From an uncultured Ellagibacter sp. (GTDB lineage Bacteria; Actinomycetota; Coriobacteriia; Coriobacteriales; Eggerthellaceae): a stretch of DNA of 18,391 bases. This document shows, in pieces, positions 1 to 6,591 of the stretch (positions within the stretch are counted from its first letter, which is position 1; each line of letters opens with the position of its first letter). A program made the translations under genes and the position numbers. The stretch covers positions 1 to 18,391 of the forward strand of contig CAKUGU010000044.1 of assembly GCA_934654815.1 (NCBI GenBank), written 5' to 3'. A model generated the notes under the pieces. It saw only the letters and a program-made list of their open reading frames with translations, searched no databases and was not told where the DNA came from.

Positions 1-564
1 GTGCTCGGCACCTGCGCGGTGAGCATCACCTACACGCTGTTCTACCTGCTCGGGACTTGGTCGCTTTCCTACGGCACCTCGACACTCGGGTTTTCCCAGC
101 CGCAGTACCTCGGCTTCGAGCTCGTCGCCGTGTTCTTCTTCGCGGCGTTCATCCTCGTCGGGTGCCTTTCCGCCGATCGCTACGGCCGCAAGCCCGTGCT
201 CGTGGTGGCGACGGTGGCGACGCTTCTGTTCGGCCTTGCCGCGCCTGCCCTTCTCGGCAGCGGGACCGTTCCGGGCGTGATGGCGTTCCTCTGCATCGGG
301 TTCGTGTGCATGGGCGCGGTGTTCGGCCCGTGCGGGTCGTACCTGCCCGAGCTCTTCCCGGCGAACGTACGCTACTCGGGAGCCGGCCTTTCCTACAACC
401 TGGCCGCGATTCTCGGCGGCGCGTTCGCCCCGACCATCGCGAGCGCTCTCGTCATGAACTTCGGCTTGGGCGCTGTGGGCTGCTACCTCGCCGGCATGGC
501 GGTGCTCGCCCTCGTCGCGCTCGCGTTCTTCAAGGAAAGCAAGCACGTCGACTACGAGAAGTAA
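1..564 (+). CDS. MFS transporter, metabolite:H+ symporter (MHS)-like, C-terminal part
   Basis: Seen: 187 residues starting at the window edge, mostly hydrophobic, with about five or six membrane segments. A cytoplasmic-loop motif GCLSADRYGRKP lies at residues 54-65; this is the MFS loop signature expected between TM8 and TM9. A second stretch, PELFPANVRYSGAGLSYN, is typical of the MHS branch (ShiA/ProP-like carriers). Family knowledge: MHS proteins are inner-membrane proton symporters of about 430 residues for organic acids or osmolytes, so roughly the first half should lie upstream of the window. The GTG at base 1 is therefore probably an internal codon. The substrate cannot be told from this half. 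The gene ends with TAA at 562-564, and an intrinsic terminator follows within 30 bases, so it closes its transcription unit. Confidence 0.85.
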   Translation: MLGTCAVSITYTLFYLLGTWSLSYGTSTLGFSQPQYLGFELVAVFFFAAFILVGCLSADRYGRKPVLVVATVATLLFGLAAPALLGSGTVPGVMAFLCIGFVCMGAVFGPCGSYLPELFPANVRYSGAGLSYNLAAILGGAFAPTIASALVMNFGLGAVGCYLAGMAVLALVALAFFKESKHVDYEK

Positions 565-591
565 GAGTTTCGCGAAAGCGGGCGTTTGCTC

Positions 592-627
592 GGGGAGTCT
601 GCGAACGGGTAGGCTCCCCCTTTTTTT
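592..627 (+). terminator. Intrinsic terminator of the MFS transporter gene
   Basis: GGGGAGTC at 592-599 pairs with GGCTCCCC at 612-619 (eight pairs, one G-T), with a 12-base loop. C620 and seven T residues at 621-627 follow. It lies 28 bases after the transporter stop codon. Confidence 0.85.
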
Positions 628-831
628 GCTCCCTCGTCGCGCCCGCGTGGCCTCTCCCGTTAGTTGGGGTTGTCGGGCCTTGGCGCAACCGGTTGTTGCT
701 AGGAATTCGTTGCGCGGTGGGATAGGCTTGTTCGAGGAAGAGCCGGTGGGCGGTGGGTTTTGCCTGACCTGGCTTCGCTTGGCTCGGTTCGGCGTGACGC
801 GGCTGGGTTGCTGTGGGCGGTAAGCTCGCGC
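628..831. other. Non-coding stretch, no recognisable gene
   Basis: About 200 bases, G- and T-rich on the plus strand, with low-complexity runs of GGCT/GGTT-type words around 765-815. The reading frames crossing it have no convincing start or family resemblance. Together with the terminator before it and the repeats after it, it forms a 340-base gap between genes. Confidence 0.5.
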
Positions 832-872
832 GGGCCCAAGGCGGGGTATTGCAAGGGCTCAAGGCGGGGCAT
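832..872 (+). repeat. Two 18-bp direct repeats with a 23-bp period upstream of the XRE gene
   Basis: GGGCCCAAGGCGGGGTAT (832-849) and GGGCTCAAGGCGGGGCAT (855-872) match at 16 of 18 positions. The 23-bp period is about two helical turns, which would put both copies on the same face of the DNA. They end 33 bases before the XRE start, so they could be operator sites, possibly for that regulator itself (inference). Confidence 0.6.
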
Positions 873-905
873 CCAAAATATGCCATTGCGTGAAAGGGGA
901 GTGCG

Positions 906-1388
906 GTGAGCTTCGGGAAAACGTTGGTTGAAATGCGGAAACGCAAAGGAATCACCCAGGAGGCCCTTGCGGCGAAACTGTATGTGACGCGGCAGGCGGT
1001 GTCGCGGTGGGAGCGCGGCGAGGTGGTGCCGGGCATCGACATGATCAAGCTCATCGCGAACGTGCTCGACGAGTCGGTCATCCGCCTGATCGATGTGCCC
1101 GAGCGGCTTTGCGAAAGCTGCGGCATGCTGCTCACGCCCGAAGACTACGGCACCCAAGCGGACGGCGCGCCCGACGAGCGCTACTGCAAATGGTGCTACG
1201 AGCAGGGAAAATACACATGCGAGACTACGATGGAGGACATGATAGAGGATTGCGCTCCCCGGTTGGCCGAAAATACGGGCATGTCGCGGGACGAGGCGGT
1301 GTCGCTCATGGGTGCGGTGCTGCCGCACCTCGCGCGCTGGAGTGCGACACGCAGGGACGAGCTGCACGACGACGGCGAGAATAGTTAG
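906..1388 (+). CDS. XRE-family regulator with C-terminal zinc ribbon
   Basis: A 160-residue two-domain protein. Residues 5-60 form an XRE helix-turn-helix; the recognition region reads YVTRQAVSRWERGEVVPG (26-43). Residues 69-115 form a putative zinc-ribbon domain (zf-ribbon_2 type), with likely ligands Cys69, Cys72, Cys94 and Cys97 and the usual CGMLLTPEDYGTQADG and YCKWCYEQGKYT blocks. The GTG start at 906 is supported by the ribosome binding site AAAGGGGAG just upstream. Family knowledge: this architecture is widespread in Gram-positive anaerobes, but the regulon is usually unknown. The gene stands alone, with non-coding sequence on both sides. The direct repeats at 832-872 suggest autoregulation (inference). 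The domain calls are firm; the signal it senses is not known. Confidence 0.85.
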   Translation: MSFGKTLVEMRKRKGITQEALAAKLYVTRQAVSRWERGEVVPGIDMIKLIANVLDESVIRLIDVPERLCESCGMLLTPEDYGTQADGAPDERYCKWCYEQGKYTCETTMEDMIEDCAPRLAENTGMSRDEAVSLMGAVLPHLARWSATRRDELHDDGENS

Positions 1389-1526
1389 GGGATTGCGGCG
1401 GGTCAGAGGATGCAGCGCCTGCGTCCTTTCGCTGCCGTCGTGGAGGTTGGGGCTGAAGCCTTCGCCATGCCCCGCGGCGGGGTCCTACCGCTCCCCGCGC
1501 CATCGCCGCAGGGGCGCAGGGGGATA

Positions 1527-1555
1527 TTGAGGTTTGCCCAGGCGTCGGGTACCAT
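1527..1555 (+). promoter_or_regulatory. Sigma-70-type promoter for the rhomboid/ABC pair
   Basis: TTGAGG (-35, 1527-1532), a 17-base spacer and TACCAT (-10, 1550-1555). Transcription would start near 1562, giving a leader of about 50 bases before the ATG at 1613. The rest of the gap (1389-1526) holds only a short CCCCG/CGGGG hairpin near 1470. Confidence 0.6.
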
Positions 1556-1612
1556 GAAGATTTGCAAACGACCAAGGCAGCTTATGCCCGAACCTCAAGA
1601 AGGAACGCGACG

Positions 1613-2446
1613 ATGCCCGATTCCCCCTACCCAAACGACGCGCCGAGCGGCGCGCGCCCTCCCATCCAGGGCGGCGGTTCCGCGCCCGCCGAGCCTGCCC
1701 GGCCCGCTCCTCTGACCGACGACGACCTCGCGTCGATGATGCGCGGCCACGAGCCGAGCTTCCGGGAGCGCAATTCGGGGCGCGTGGTCACGCTTGCGCT
1801 CATCGCCGTGAACGTGGTCGTCTACCTGGTTGAAGTCCTGCTCTCGGGCACGGGACAGGAAATCTCCCTACGCACGCTCGTCGAGATGGGCGCCATGTGT
1901 GCGCCGTTCGTTCAGGGACCTGACGACCTGTACAGGTTCGTCTCGCCGATGTTCCTCCACATGGACCTCATGCACCTCCTGTTCAACATGGTGGCGCTCT
2001 ACAGCGTGGGCGAGCTTCTGGAACGCGTGCTCGGTAGGACCAGCTTCGTCATCCTGTACTTCGTCGCGGGCATCACCGGCAACGCGGTGTCGTACGCGAC
2101 CTCGCTTGTAGAGGGCGGCCTTTCGGTGTCGGCGGGCGCCTCGACGAGCGTGTTCGGCCTGTTCGTCGCCGTGGCGCTGCTCTGCGTGCTCGTGCGCGGC
2201 GACCGTGCGATCTTCCGCGAGTTCAGCCGCGGCATGCTCTCCGTCATCGCGATCAACGTCGTCTACACGCTGCTCGTCCCGAGCGTCTCGATCAGCGGGC
2301 ACTTGGGCGGCGCCGTGGGCGGCGCCATCGCCATGCTCATGGTTCCTGCGGCGAGTTTGCGCACGCCGCGCGCGGTGCGTATCGTCGTGGCCGTCGCGTG
2401 GGTCGCGGCGCTTGCGGGCGTCCTCGTGTGGGGAGGCGTTTTCTAA
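1613..2446 (+). CDS. Rhomboid-family intramembrane serine protease
   Basis: A 277-residue integral membrane protein that should cleave transmembrane substrates within the bilayer. Residues 1-55 are a proline/alanine-rich cytoplasmic tail, followed by about six or seven membrane segments. The rhomboid HxxxxHxxxN motif is His116, His121, Asn125. The catalytic Ser177 sits in GASTSVFG, and the catalytic His230 in SGHLGG. The residue after the serine is Thr, where most rhomboids have Gly. The start is ATG 1613, with AGAAGGAA at 1598-1605 as ribosome binding site. An in-frame TTG at 1562 coincides with the predicted transcription start and is unlikely. The stop is one base before the ABC transporter start, so the two are probably translationally coupled. 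The substrate is unknown. Confidence 0.9.
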   Translation: MPDSPYPNDAPSGARPPIQGGGSAPAEPARPAPLTDDDLASMMRGHEPSFRERNSGRVVTLALIAVNVVVYLVEVLLSGTGQEISLRTLVEMGAMCAPFVQGPDDLYRFVSPMFLHMDLMHLLFNMVALYSVGELLERVLGRTSFVILYFVAGITGNAVSYATSLVEGGLSVSAGASTSVFGLFVAVALLCVLVRGDRAIFREFSRGMLSVIAINVVYTLLVPSVSISGHLGGAVGGAIAMLMVPAASLRTPRAVRIVVAVAWVAALAGVLVWGGVF

Positions 2447-2447
2447 G

Positions 2448-4244
2448 GTGCCGAGCAATCGCGCGCAAAGCATGCCAACCACCACGGGCCGCACGCTGCA
2501 TTACTATTGGCTCGTCACGCGCAAGCACTTCGGGCTGTTCGCCGGGCTCGTGGTCGCGACCCTTGCGTACGTGGCGCTGCTTTCCTACGCGAACCCCTAC
2601 CTCATGAGCCTCGTCGTCGACGAGGTGAGCGCGAACCCCGTCGCCGCCGACGAGGTTCTCTCTGCGTTCGGTCCCTTCGCCGTCGCGCTCATCGTGGTGA
2701 ACGTGGCGGGGCAGGCGGCGAGCAAGCTGCAGGACTATTGCATGTACCGCCTGCAGATCGCGGCGTCCTACGACCTTGCGACCATGAGCTTCGACGCGCT
2801 CAGCAACCAGTCGATGTCGTTCCACTCCAACCGCTTCGGCGGCACGCTCGTCTCCCAAACCTCGAAGTTCATGAGCGCCTACCAGCTTATCCTGGAGACG
2901 CTCGCGTTCCCGTTTCTGCCGGTCATCTGCTCGGTCGTGTTCACGTGCGCGGTGCTTATTCCCCGCGTGCCGGTGTACGTGGCGGTGCTCATGGTGCTGC
3001 TCGCCGTGTACGCGTGCGTGTCCTACCTTATGTACAAGCGCATCCTCGGGCTGAACGAGAAGGCGGCGAGCGCCCAAAACCAGCTGTCGGGCGAGCTGTC
3101 CGACTCGGTGGCGAATATCCTCGCCGTGAAAACCTACGGGCGCGAGGACTACGAGCGCGGGCTGTTCGACGAGGCGAACCGCCAGGTGGTCGAGCGCGAC
3201 AACCGCCGCATGCGCGCCTCGCTCGTCCGCGGCATCGTGACCGCGTGCATCGCCGTCGTCATCATGAGCGCGGTGACGATGTTCATCATCGGCGGCAACG
3301 CCTGGTTCGGCATCACGCCGGGTACGCTCGTGCTCATGTTCACGTACACTTATACGGTCACTAACCAATTTAATTTTATAAATAACGGCCTGCAGAAGTT
3401 CAATCGCGCGTTCGGCGACGCGAGCGGCATGATGCAGGTCCTCGACGAGCCCCGGCTCGTGGCCGACCTTCCCGGCGCGCCCGACTTGAAGGTGGAAAGC
3501 GGCGCGATCGACTTTTGCGACATCGGGTTCTGGTATACCGACGGCAACGTAAGAACGCGCGTGTTCGAGGGCTTCAACCTGCATATTTCCGCAGGTGAGC
3601 GCGTCGGTCTCGTCGGCATGAGCGGGGCGGGGAAGACCACGCTCACGAAGCTTCTGCTGCGTTTGTCCGACATTCAGGAGGGACGCATCCTCGTGGACGG
3701 GCAGGACATCGCGAAGTGCACCCAGCAGTCGCTTCGCCGTCAGATCGCCTACGTCCCGCAGGAGTCGCTTCTGTTCCACCGCACCATCGCCGAGAACATC
3801 GCCTACGGCCGCCCCGAGGCCACGATGGGGGAAATCCGCGAGGCGGCACGGCTCGCCAATGCGCTCGGGTTCATCGAGCGGCTGCCGCAGGGCTTCGACA
3901 CCGTCACGGGCGAGCGCGGCGTGAAGCTTTCCGGCGGGCAGCGCCAGCGCATCTCCATTGCCCGCGCGCTTCTGGCCGACTGCCCCGTGCTCGTGCTCGA
4001 CGAGGCCACAAGCGCGCTCGACTCCGAAAGCGAGCAGCTTGTGCAGGACGCGCTCTCCACGCTCATGCGTGGGCGCACCTGCATCGTGGTGGCGCACCGC
4101 CTGTCCACCGTGGCGAGCCTCGACCGCATCGTCGTGCTCGACGGCGGGCGCATCGTGGAAGACGGCCCGCACGACGAGCTCGTTGCGCGCGGCGGCGAGT
4201 ACGCGAACCTGTGGAGTCGCCAGACCGGGGCCTACCTGGAATAG
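2448..4244 (+). CDS. ABC transporter half-exporter (fused TMD-NBD)
   Basis: 598 residues, the normal size of an MsbA/LmrA-type half-transporter. Residues 25-305 hold about six membrane helices (type-1 exporter domain) and residues 350-598 the ATPase. Visible motifs: Walker A GMSGAGKT (390-397), Q-loop Gln438 in YVPQES, signature LSGGQ (494-498), Walker B VLVLDEA (514-520, Glu519) and H-loop His550. It should act as a homodimer, or as a heterodimer with a partner not in this window, to export a lipid, peptide or drug; the substrate cannot be told. Start choice: GTG 2448 lies one base after the rhomboid stop with GGGAGG about 12 bases upstream. ATG 2472, with a poorer ribosome site, is the alternative and would shorten the protein by eight residues. 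Pairing with a rhomboid may be functional or may be chance. Confidence 0.9.
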   Translation: MPSNRAQSMPTTTGRTLHYYWLVTRKHFGLFAGLVVATLAYVALLSYANPYLMSLVVDEVSANPVAADEVLSAFGPFAVALIVVNVAGQAASKLQDYCMYRLQIAASYDLATMSFDALSNQSMSFHSNRFGGTLVSQTSKFMSAYQLILETLAFPFLPVICSVVFTCAVLIPRVPVYVAVLMVLLAVYACVSYLMYKRILGLNEKAASAQNQLSGELSDSVANILAVKTYGREDYERGLFDEANRQVVERDNRRMRASLVRGIVTACIAVVIMSAVTMFIIGGNAWFGITPGTLVLMFTYTYTVTNQFNFINNGLQKFNRAFGDASGMMQVLDEPRLVADLPGAPDLKVESGAIDFCDIGFWYTDGNVRTRVFEGFNLHISAGERVGLVGMSGAGKTTLTKLLLRLSDIQEGRILVDGQDIAKCTQQSLRRQIAYVPQESLLFHRTIAENIAYGRPEATMGEIREAARLANALGFIERLPQGFDTVTGERGVKLSGGQRQRISIARALLADCPVLVLDEATSALDSESEQLVQDALSTLMRGRTCIVVAHRLSTVASLDRIVVLDGGRIVEDGPHDELVARGGEYANLWSRQTGAYLE

Positions 4245-4287
4245 CGGCAGTGCGCTTCCGCGCGATTCTGCCGACTCACTGTTTTTT
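4245..4287 (+). terminator. Probable intrinsic terminator after the ABC transporter
   Basis: CGGCAG (4245-4250) pairs with CTGCCG (4268-4273), and inner GCGC elements extend the fold. Alternatively CAGTG (4248-4252) pairs with CACTG (4277-4281), which is followed directly by six T residues at 4282-4287. Either fold gives a terminator-like structure just after the TAG stop. Confidence 0.55.
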
Positions 4288-4311
4288 GGCCGCGAGGGCC
4301 CGGTTGCGTGC

Positions 4312-4347
4312 CAGAATCGAGGAAACGACCGTGCGCTCTCGAATCTG
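4312..4347 (+). promoter_or_regulatory. Imperfect inverted repeat upstream of the NimA-like gene
   Basis: CAGAATCGAG (4312-4321) and CTCGAATCTG (4338-4347) pair at 9 of 10 positions across a 16-base spacer, and end 30 bases before the start codon. This could be an operator or an mRNA hairpin. A further copy of the arm, CGATTCTG, occurs at 4263-4270. Confidence 0.35.
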
Positions 4348-4376
4348 GGCGCATAAGAATATGGAAGGGACTTCCC

Positions 4377-4901
4377 ATGAGCGAAGACAGACCGCACCGC
4401 CCGATGCGCCTCGCCGGGCGCGAGGTGAAGGGGCCGGCGCAGTTGCACGACATCGTCGAGGCGTGCCAGACGGTGCGCATCGGCGCCATCGACGCCGAGG
4501 GCATGTTCGTCGTCCCCATGAGCTTCGGCTACGACTGGGCCGATCCGGCCGAGCTCGACGGGGCCGTGTGCCCGCGGCTCGCGCTTTGGGTCCATTCGGC
4601 GTGTGAAGGCCGCAAGGCCGACCTGTTCGACACCGAGCCTGTCGTCGCGATCGAGATGGACGTGCAGGAAGGCGTCATCGAGGGCAGCTACGCCTGCGCG
4701 TACTCCTACGCCTACCGCTCCATCATGGGAACAGGCACGGTGCATCGCATCCAGTCGCCCGAGATGAAGCGCTATGGGCTCGAACGGATCATGGCGCACC
4801 TCGCGCCGGAAGCGTCCGCCGGCTTCACCGACCAGGCGCTCGCTCGCACGAAGATCTACTGCATCGACGTGGAGGAATTCACCGGCAAGCAGCGCATGTA
4901 G
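4377..4901 (+). CDS. NimA-like pyridoxamine 5'-phosphate oxidase-family FMN-binding protein
   Basis: A 174-residue single-domain split-barrel protein of the Pyridox_ox_2 / nitroimidazole-resistance (Nim) type. Recognisable blocks: REVKGPAQLHDIVEAC near the start, IDAEGMFVVPMSFGYDW (38-54), LWVHSACEGRK (70-80) with the family-typical His73, the SYAYRSIMGTGTV strand (110-122), and IDVEEFTGK near the end. Family knowledge: these small flavoproteins bind FMN. A few reduce nitroimidazoles to harmless amines, but most members have no proven substrate. ATG 4377 is chosen because GGAAGGGA lies at 4363-4370; an in-frame ATG at 4308 has no such site and adds non-conserved residues. The gene appears monocistronic. 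The family call is firm; drug resistance should not be assumed from it. Confidence 0.85.
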   Translation: MSEDRPHRPMRLAGREVKGPAQLHDIVEACQTVRIGAIDAEGMFVVPMSFGYDWADPAELDGAVCPRLALWVHSACEGRKADLFDTEPVVAIEMDVQEGVIEGSYACAYSYAYRSIMGTGTVHRIQSPEMKRYGLERIMAHLAPEASAGFTDQALARTKIYCIDVEEFTGKQRM

Positions 4902-4935
4902 CTGCCCGCGGGGAAGCAGGAGCTGCCGACCGCGC

Positions 4936-4971
4936 CGGGTGCCCCCGTGCGCCTTGCGAAGGCGGCACCCG
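4936..4971. other. GC-rich nested hairpin between genes
   Basis: CGGGTGCC (4936-4943) pairs with GGCACCCG (4964-4971), enclosing an inner GCCTT-GCG-AAGGC hairpin (4951-4963). No T-run follows, so it is either a weak or factor-dependent terminator for the NimA-like gene or a structured leader upstream of the next gene. Confidence 0.4.
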
Positions 4972-5030
4972 CCTGCGAGGCGAGCGCCTTGCGGGGCCCT
5001 GCGACGGAGGCCCTATGCCGAAACCGGCGT

Positions 5031-5039
5031 GGGGGGGGG
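5031..5039 (+). repeat. Homopolymer tract of nine G between two candidate ndpA starts
   Basis: G9 preceded by T5030 and followed by A5040. It falls in codons 6-9 of the reading frame that opens at ATG 5015, whose GGAGG site is at 5006-5010. That frame is the frame of the nucleoid-associated protein starting at 5084. Such tracts are prone to slipped-strand length change. Confidence 0.9.
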
Positions 5040-5083
5040 AGACCCCGCGACAAAACAAGAAGAGCGAAGGAGTTTACAACCTT

Positions 5084-6184
5084 ATGTTTCGCGTGAACCA
5101 CGCCATCCTGCACGTTTTCGACTTCGTGAGCTGCGTCAACGTGCTTTCGGAAGAGGAGCTCGACCTTTCGAGCAAGAACGTCAAGTCCTACGTCATGCGC
5201 ATCGCGAAGCACGCGCTCGGCAACCTTGACAACAAGCGCGGCGAGTTCGCGGAAGACTCCGGCTTCAAAGGCGAGCTCGACGACTATCTTTCAGGCAACC
5301 TGCCCTTCGTCGACCTGTCGCGCCAGATCGCGGAGTTCGTCGGGAGTGAGCTCGGGCGCATGGAGGACCCCTCGTCGTGCGATCTGCTCGTTGTCGACTT
5401 CGAGGACGAGCCCCGCGCCCCGAAGGTTGCCGCGGAGGATGCCGCCGGCATGGCCGAAGACGAGGCCGCTGCCGCGCAGGCGTCGCTCAACGCGGCCTAT
5501 GCCGATCGCGCGGCGCGCTACTTCGGGCTCATGCTGCTCGAAAGCCGCCCGGCGTTCATGCACGAGGTAGGGCGCTCGGATGCGGGCGCCACGGTGAACA
5601 GCATCGAGCGCCACCACGCCATCCTGCCGAGCCCCTCACAGAAGATCGCGTCGTTCGCGCTTGTAGACGTGCGCACGATGGCGGTGCAGTTCGTCGACAA
5701 GCCGCGCACGATCGCCGGCGAGGAACGCTGGCTCATCCCGGAAGGCCTTCTGCAGTGCTCGATGGAGGCGTCGAGCAAGGAGGTCTTCGACACGACGATG
5801 CGCATCGTCGAGGAAGTCGCCGAGGAATACGGTGCGAACGCGGCGGTGGCGGTGGGGCGCGCGAAGGCGTACGTCGCCGAGAACGCCGACGAGTCGGACG
5901 AGGTGCCCTTCGACGAGCTCGCGAGCGAGGTGTTCGAAGACGACGCCCCGCGCCGGCGCATGGTGGAGGCCGCTGCCGAGGAGGCGCTGCCCGAGTGCGC
6001 ACGCGTCGAGCGCGACGTCGCGAAGCGCGTGACGCGCAACCACAAGATCCGCACCGACACGGGGATCGAGATCACGTTCCCCGCCGAGTACTCGCAGAAC
6101 CCCGAGTTCATCGAGTTCACGAGCGCGCCGAACGGCCTTATCCAGATCGAGCTGAAGAACATCGGCAAGATAGAGAACCGCTGA
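5084..6184 (+). CDS. 37-kDa nucleoid-associated protein, NdpA/YejK family
   Basis: 366 residues (E. coli YejK is about 335). The beginning, MFRVNHAILHVFDF, and the C-terminal block around residues 315-366, with TDTGIEITFPAEYSQNP and a final IELKNIGKI, are characteristic of the NA37 family, which binds the nucleoid; its biochemical role is poorly defined. Residues 110-135 are an acidic, alanine-rich insertion that accounts for the extra length. ATG 5084 is chosen because the family begins at this methionine and GAAGGAG lies at 5066-5072. An in-frame ATG at 5015 has its own GGAGG four bases upstream and would add 23 residues encoded partly by a G9 tract. The gene is probably its own transcription unit; a 12-bp hairpin follows it. 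Confidence 0.85.
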   Translation: MFRVNHAILHVFDFVSCVNVLSEEELDLSSKNVKSYVMRIAKHALGNLDNKRGEFAEDSGFKGELDDYLSGNLPFVDLSRQIAEFVGSELGRMEDPSSCDLLVVDFEDEPRAPKVAAEDAAGMAEDEAAAAQASLNAAYADRAARYFGLMLLESRPAFMHEVGRSDAGATVNSIERHHAILPSPSQKIASFALVDVRTMAVQFVDKPRTIAGEERWLIPEGLLQCSMEASSKEVFDTTMRIVEEVAEEYGANAAVAVGRAKAYVAENADESDEVPFDELASEVFEDDAPRRRMVEAAAEEALPECARVERDVAKRVTRNHKIRTDTGIEITFPAEYSQNPEFIEFTSAPNGLIQIELKNIGKIENR

Positions 6185-6232
6185 TAGAGGCGGCGTGCGG
6201 GCGGCTCGCGCCTATCAGCGCGCCTGCTCGCG

Positions 6233-6264
6233 CAAGCATGCGGACCTCGGCCTCCGTATGCTTG
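6233..6264. terminator. Strong hairpin between convergent genes, possible bidirectional terminator
   Basis: CAAGCATGCGGA (6233-6244) pairs with TCCGTATGCTTG (6253-6264): 12 pairs including one G-T, with an 8-base loop. It lies between the ends of the plus-strand nucleoid gene and the minus-strand HTH gene. There is no T-run on either side, so intrinsic termination would be inefficient. Confidence 0.5.
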
Positions 6265-6294
6265 GCGCGGGGCTCCTTCGCGCCCGCCATCGCC

Positions 6295-6504
6295 TTAGCG
6301 GCACAGCGAGAGCAGCGCCTCTTCCATGATGGGGCCCGCGACTTCGCCGAGCGTTCGGCGAAGCGTCCCCACCTCGTTCAAGGTGAGCCTGCCGGGATGC
6401 TGCTCGAGCTCGCAATACGTCGCTATCGGCTGGCAGAGCGCGATCGCGCACTCCTCCTCGGTTTTGCCCGCGGCGCGCCGCGCCCGGACGAGCCAGTTTT
6501 CCAT
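6295..6504 (-). CDS. Small helix-turn-helix (XRE-like) protein
   Basis: A 69-residue protein on the minus strand. The ATG at 6504-6502 is preceded by AAAGGGAGG, a strong ribosome binding site. The sequence MENWLVRARRAAGKTEEECA, then ALCQPIATYCELEQHPGRLT, has the helix pattern of an XRE/Cro-like HTH: a first helix, a Q-containing second helix, and a YxxxE recognition region followed by a long last helix. It has nothing beyond the HTH, so it may act as a Cro-like repressor or as an antagonist of its divergent neighbour. The 87-base gap to the S24 repressor contains a candidate operator at 6528-6540. The frame continues upstream across the neighbouring gene, but that part is only a shadow. Confidence 0.7.
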   Translation of the reverse strand: MENWLVRARRAAGKTEEECAIALCQPIATYCELEQHPGRLTLNEVGTLRRTLGEVAGPIMEEALLSLCR

Positions 6505-6527
6505 AGCAACCTCCCTTTCTTCGATTA

Positions 6528-6540
6528 TTAGTTTAACTGA
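6528..6540. promoter_or_regulatory. Candidate operator in the divergent regulator gap
   Basis: TTAGTT-T-AACTGA, an AT-rich inverted repeat with 5 of 6 pairs matching, lies in the 87-base region between the small HTH gene and the S24 repressor. AT-rich words such as TAATAA on the minus strand could serve as the -10 box of the small gene. A repressor bound here could control both directions (inference). Confidence 0.4.
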
Positions 6541-6576
6541 TATCGCTCGGTTGCGCGCGTTTTCGGGAGATTCGTT

Positions 6577-6585
6577 TGCTAGCAT
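6577..6585 (+). promoter_or_regulatory. Extended -10 promoter, probably leaderless, for the S24 repressor
   Basis: TG-C-TAGCAT, with the hexamer at 6580-6585, six bases before ATG 6592. Transcription would begin at or next to the A of the start codon. No Shine-Dalgarno sequence lies between the box and the ATG. The same TGYTAGCATG word recurs upstream of the LCP gene (16799-16808). Confidence 0.5.
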
Positions 6586-6591
6586 GGGCGC

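Noticed and set aside
832..872. CRISPR-like repeats
   Set aside because: Only two copies with a 5-base gap and no cas genes; this is a short direct repeat.
1389..1612. Small plus-strand frames between the XRE and rhomboid genes
   Set aside because: No ribosome sites and no recognisable sequence. The region is better explained as leader and promoter for the rhomboid gene.
2205..2471. Long N-terminal extension of the ABC transporter from 2205
   Set aside because: It overlaps the rhomboid gene in another frame, is Ser/Arg-rich and has no similarity to transporter N-termini.
4774..5229. 151-codon plus-strand frame across the gap and start of the nucleoid gene
   Set aside because: Composition is Arg/Pro-rich with no family resemblance, and it overlaps two well-supported genes out of frame.
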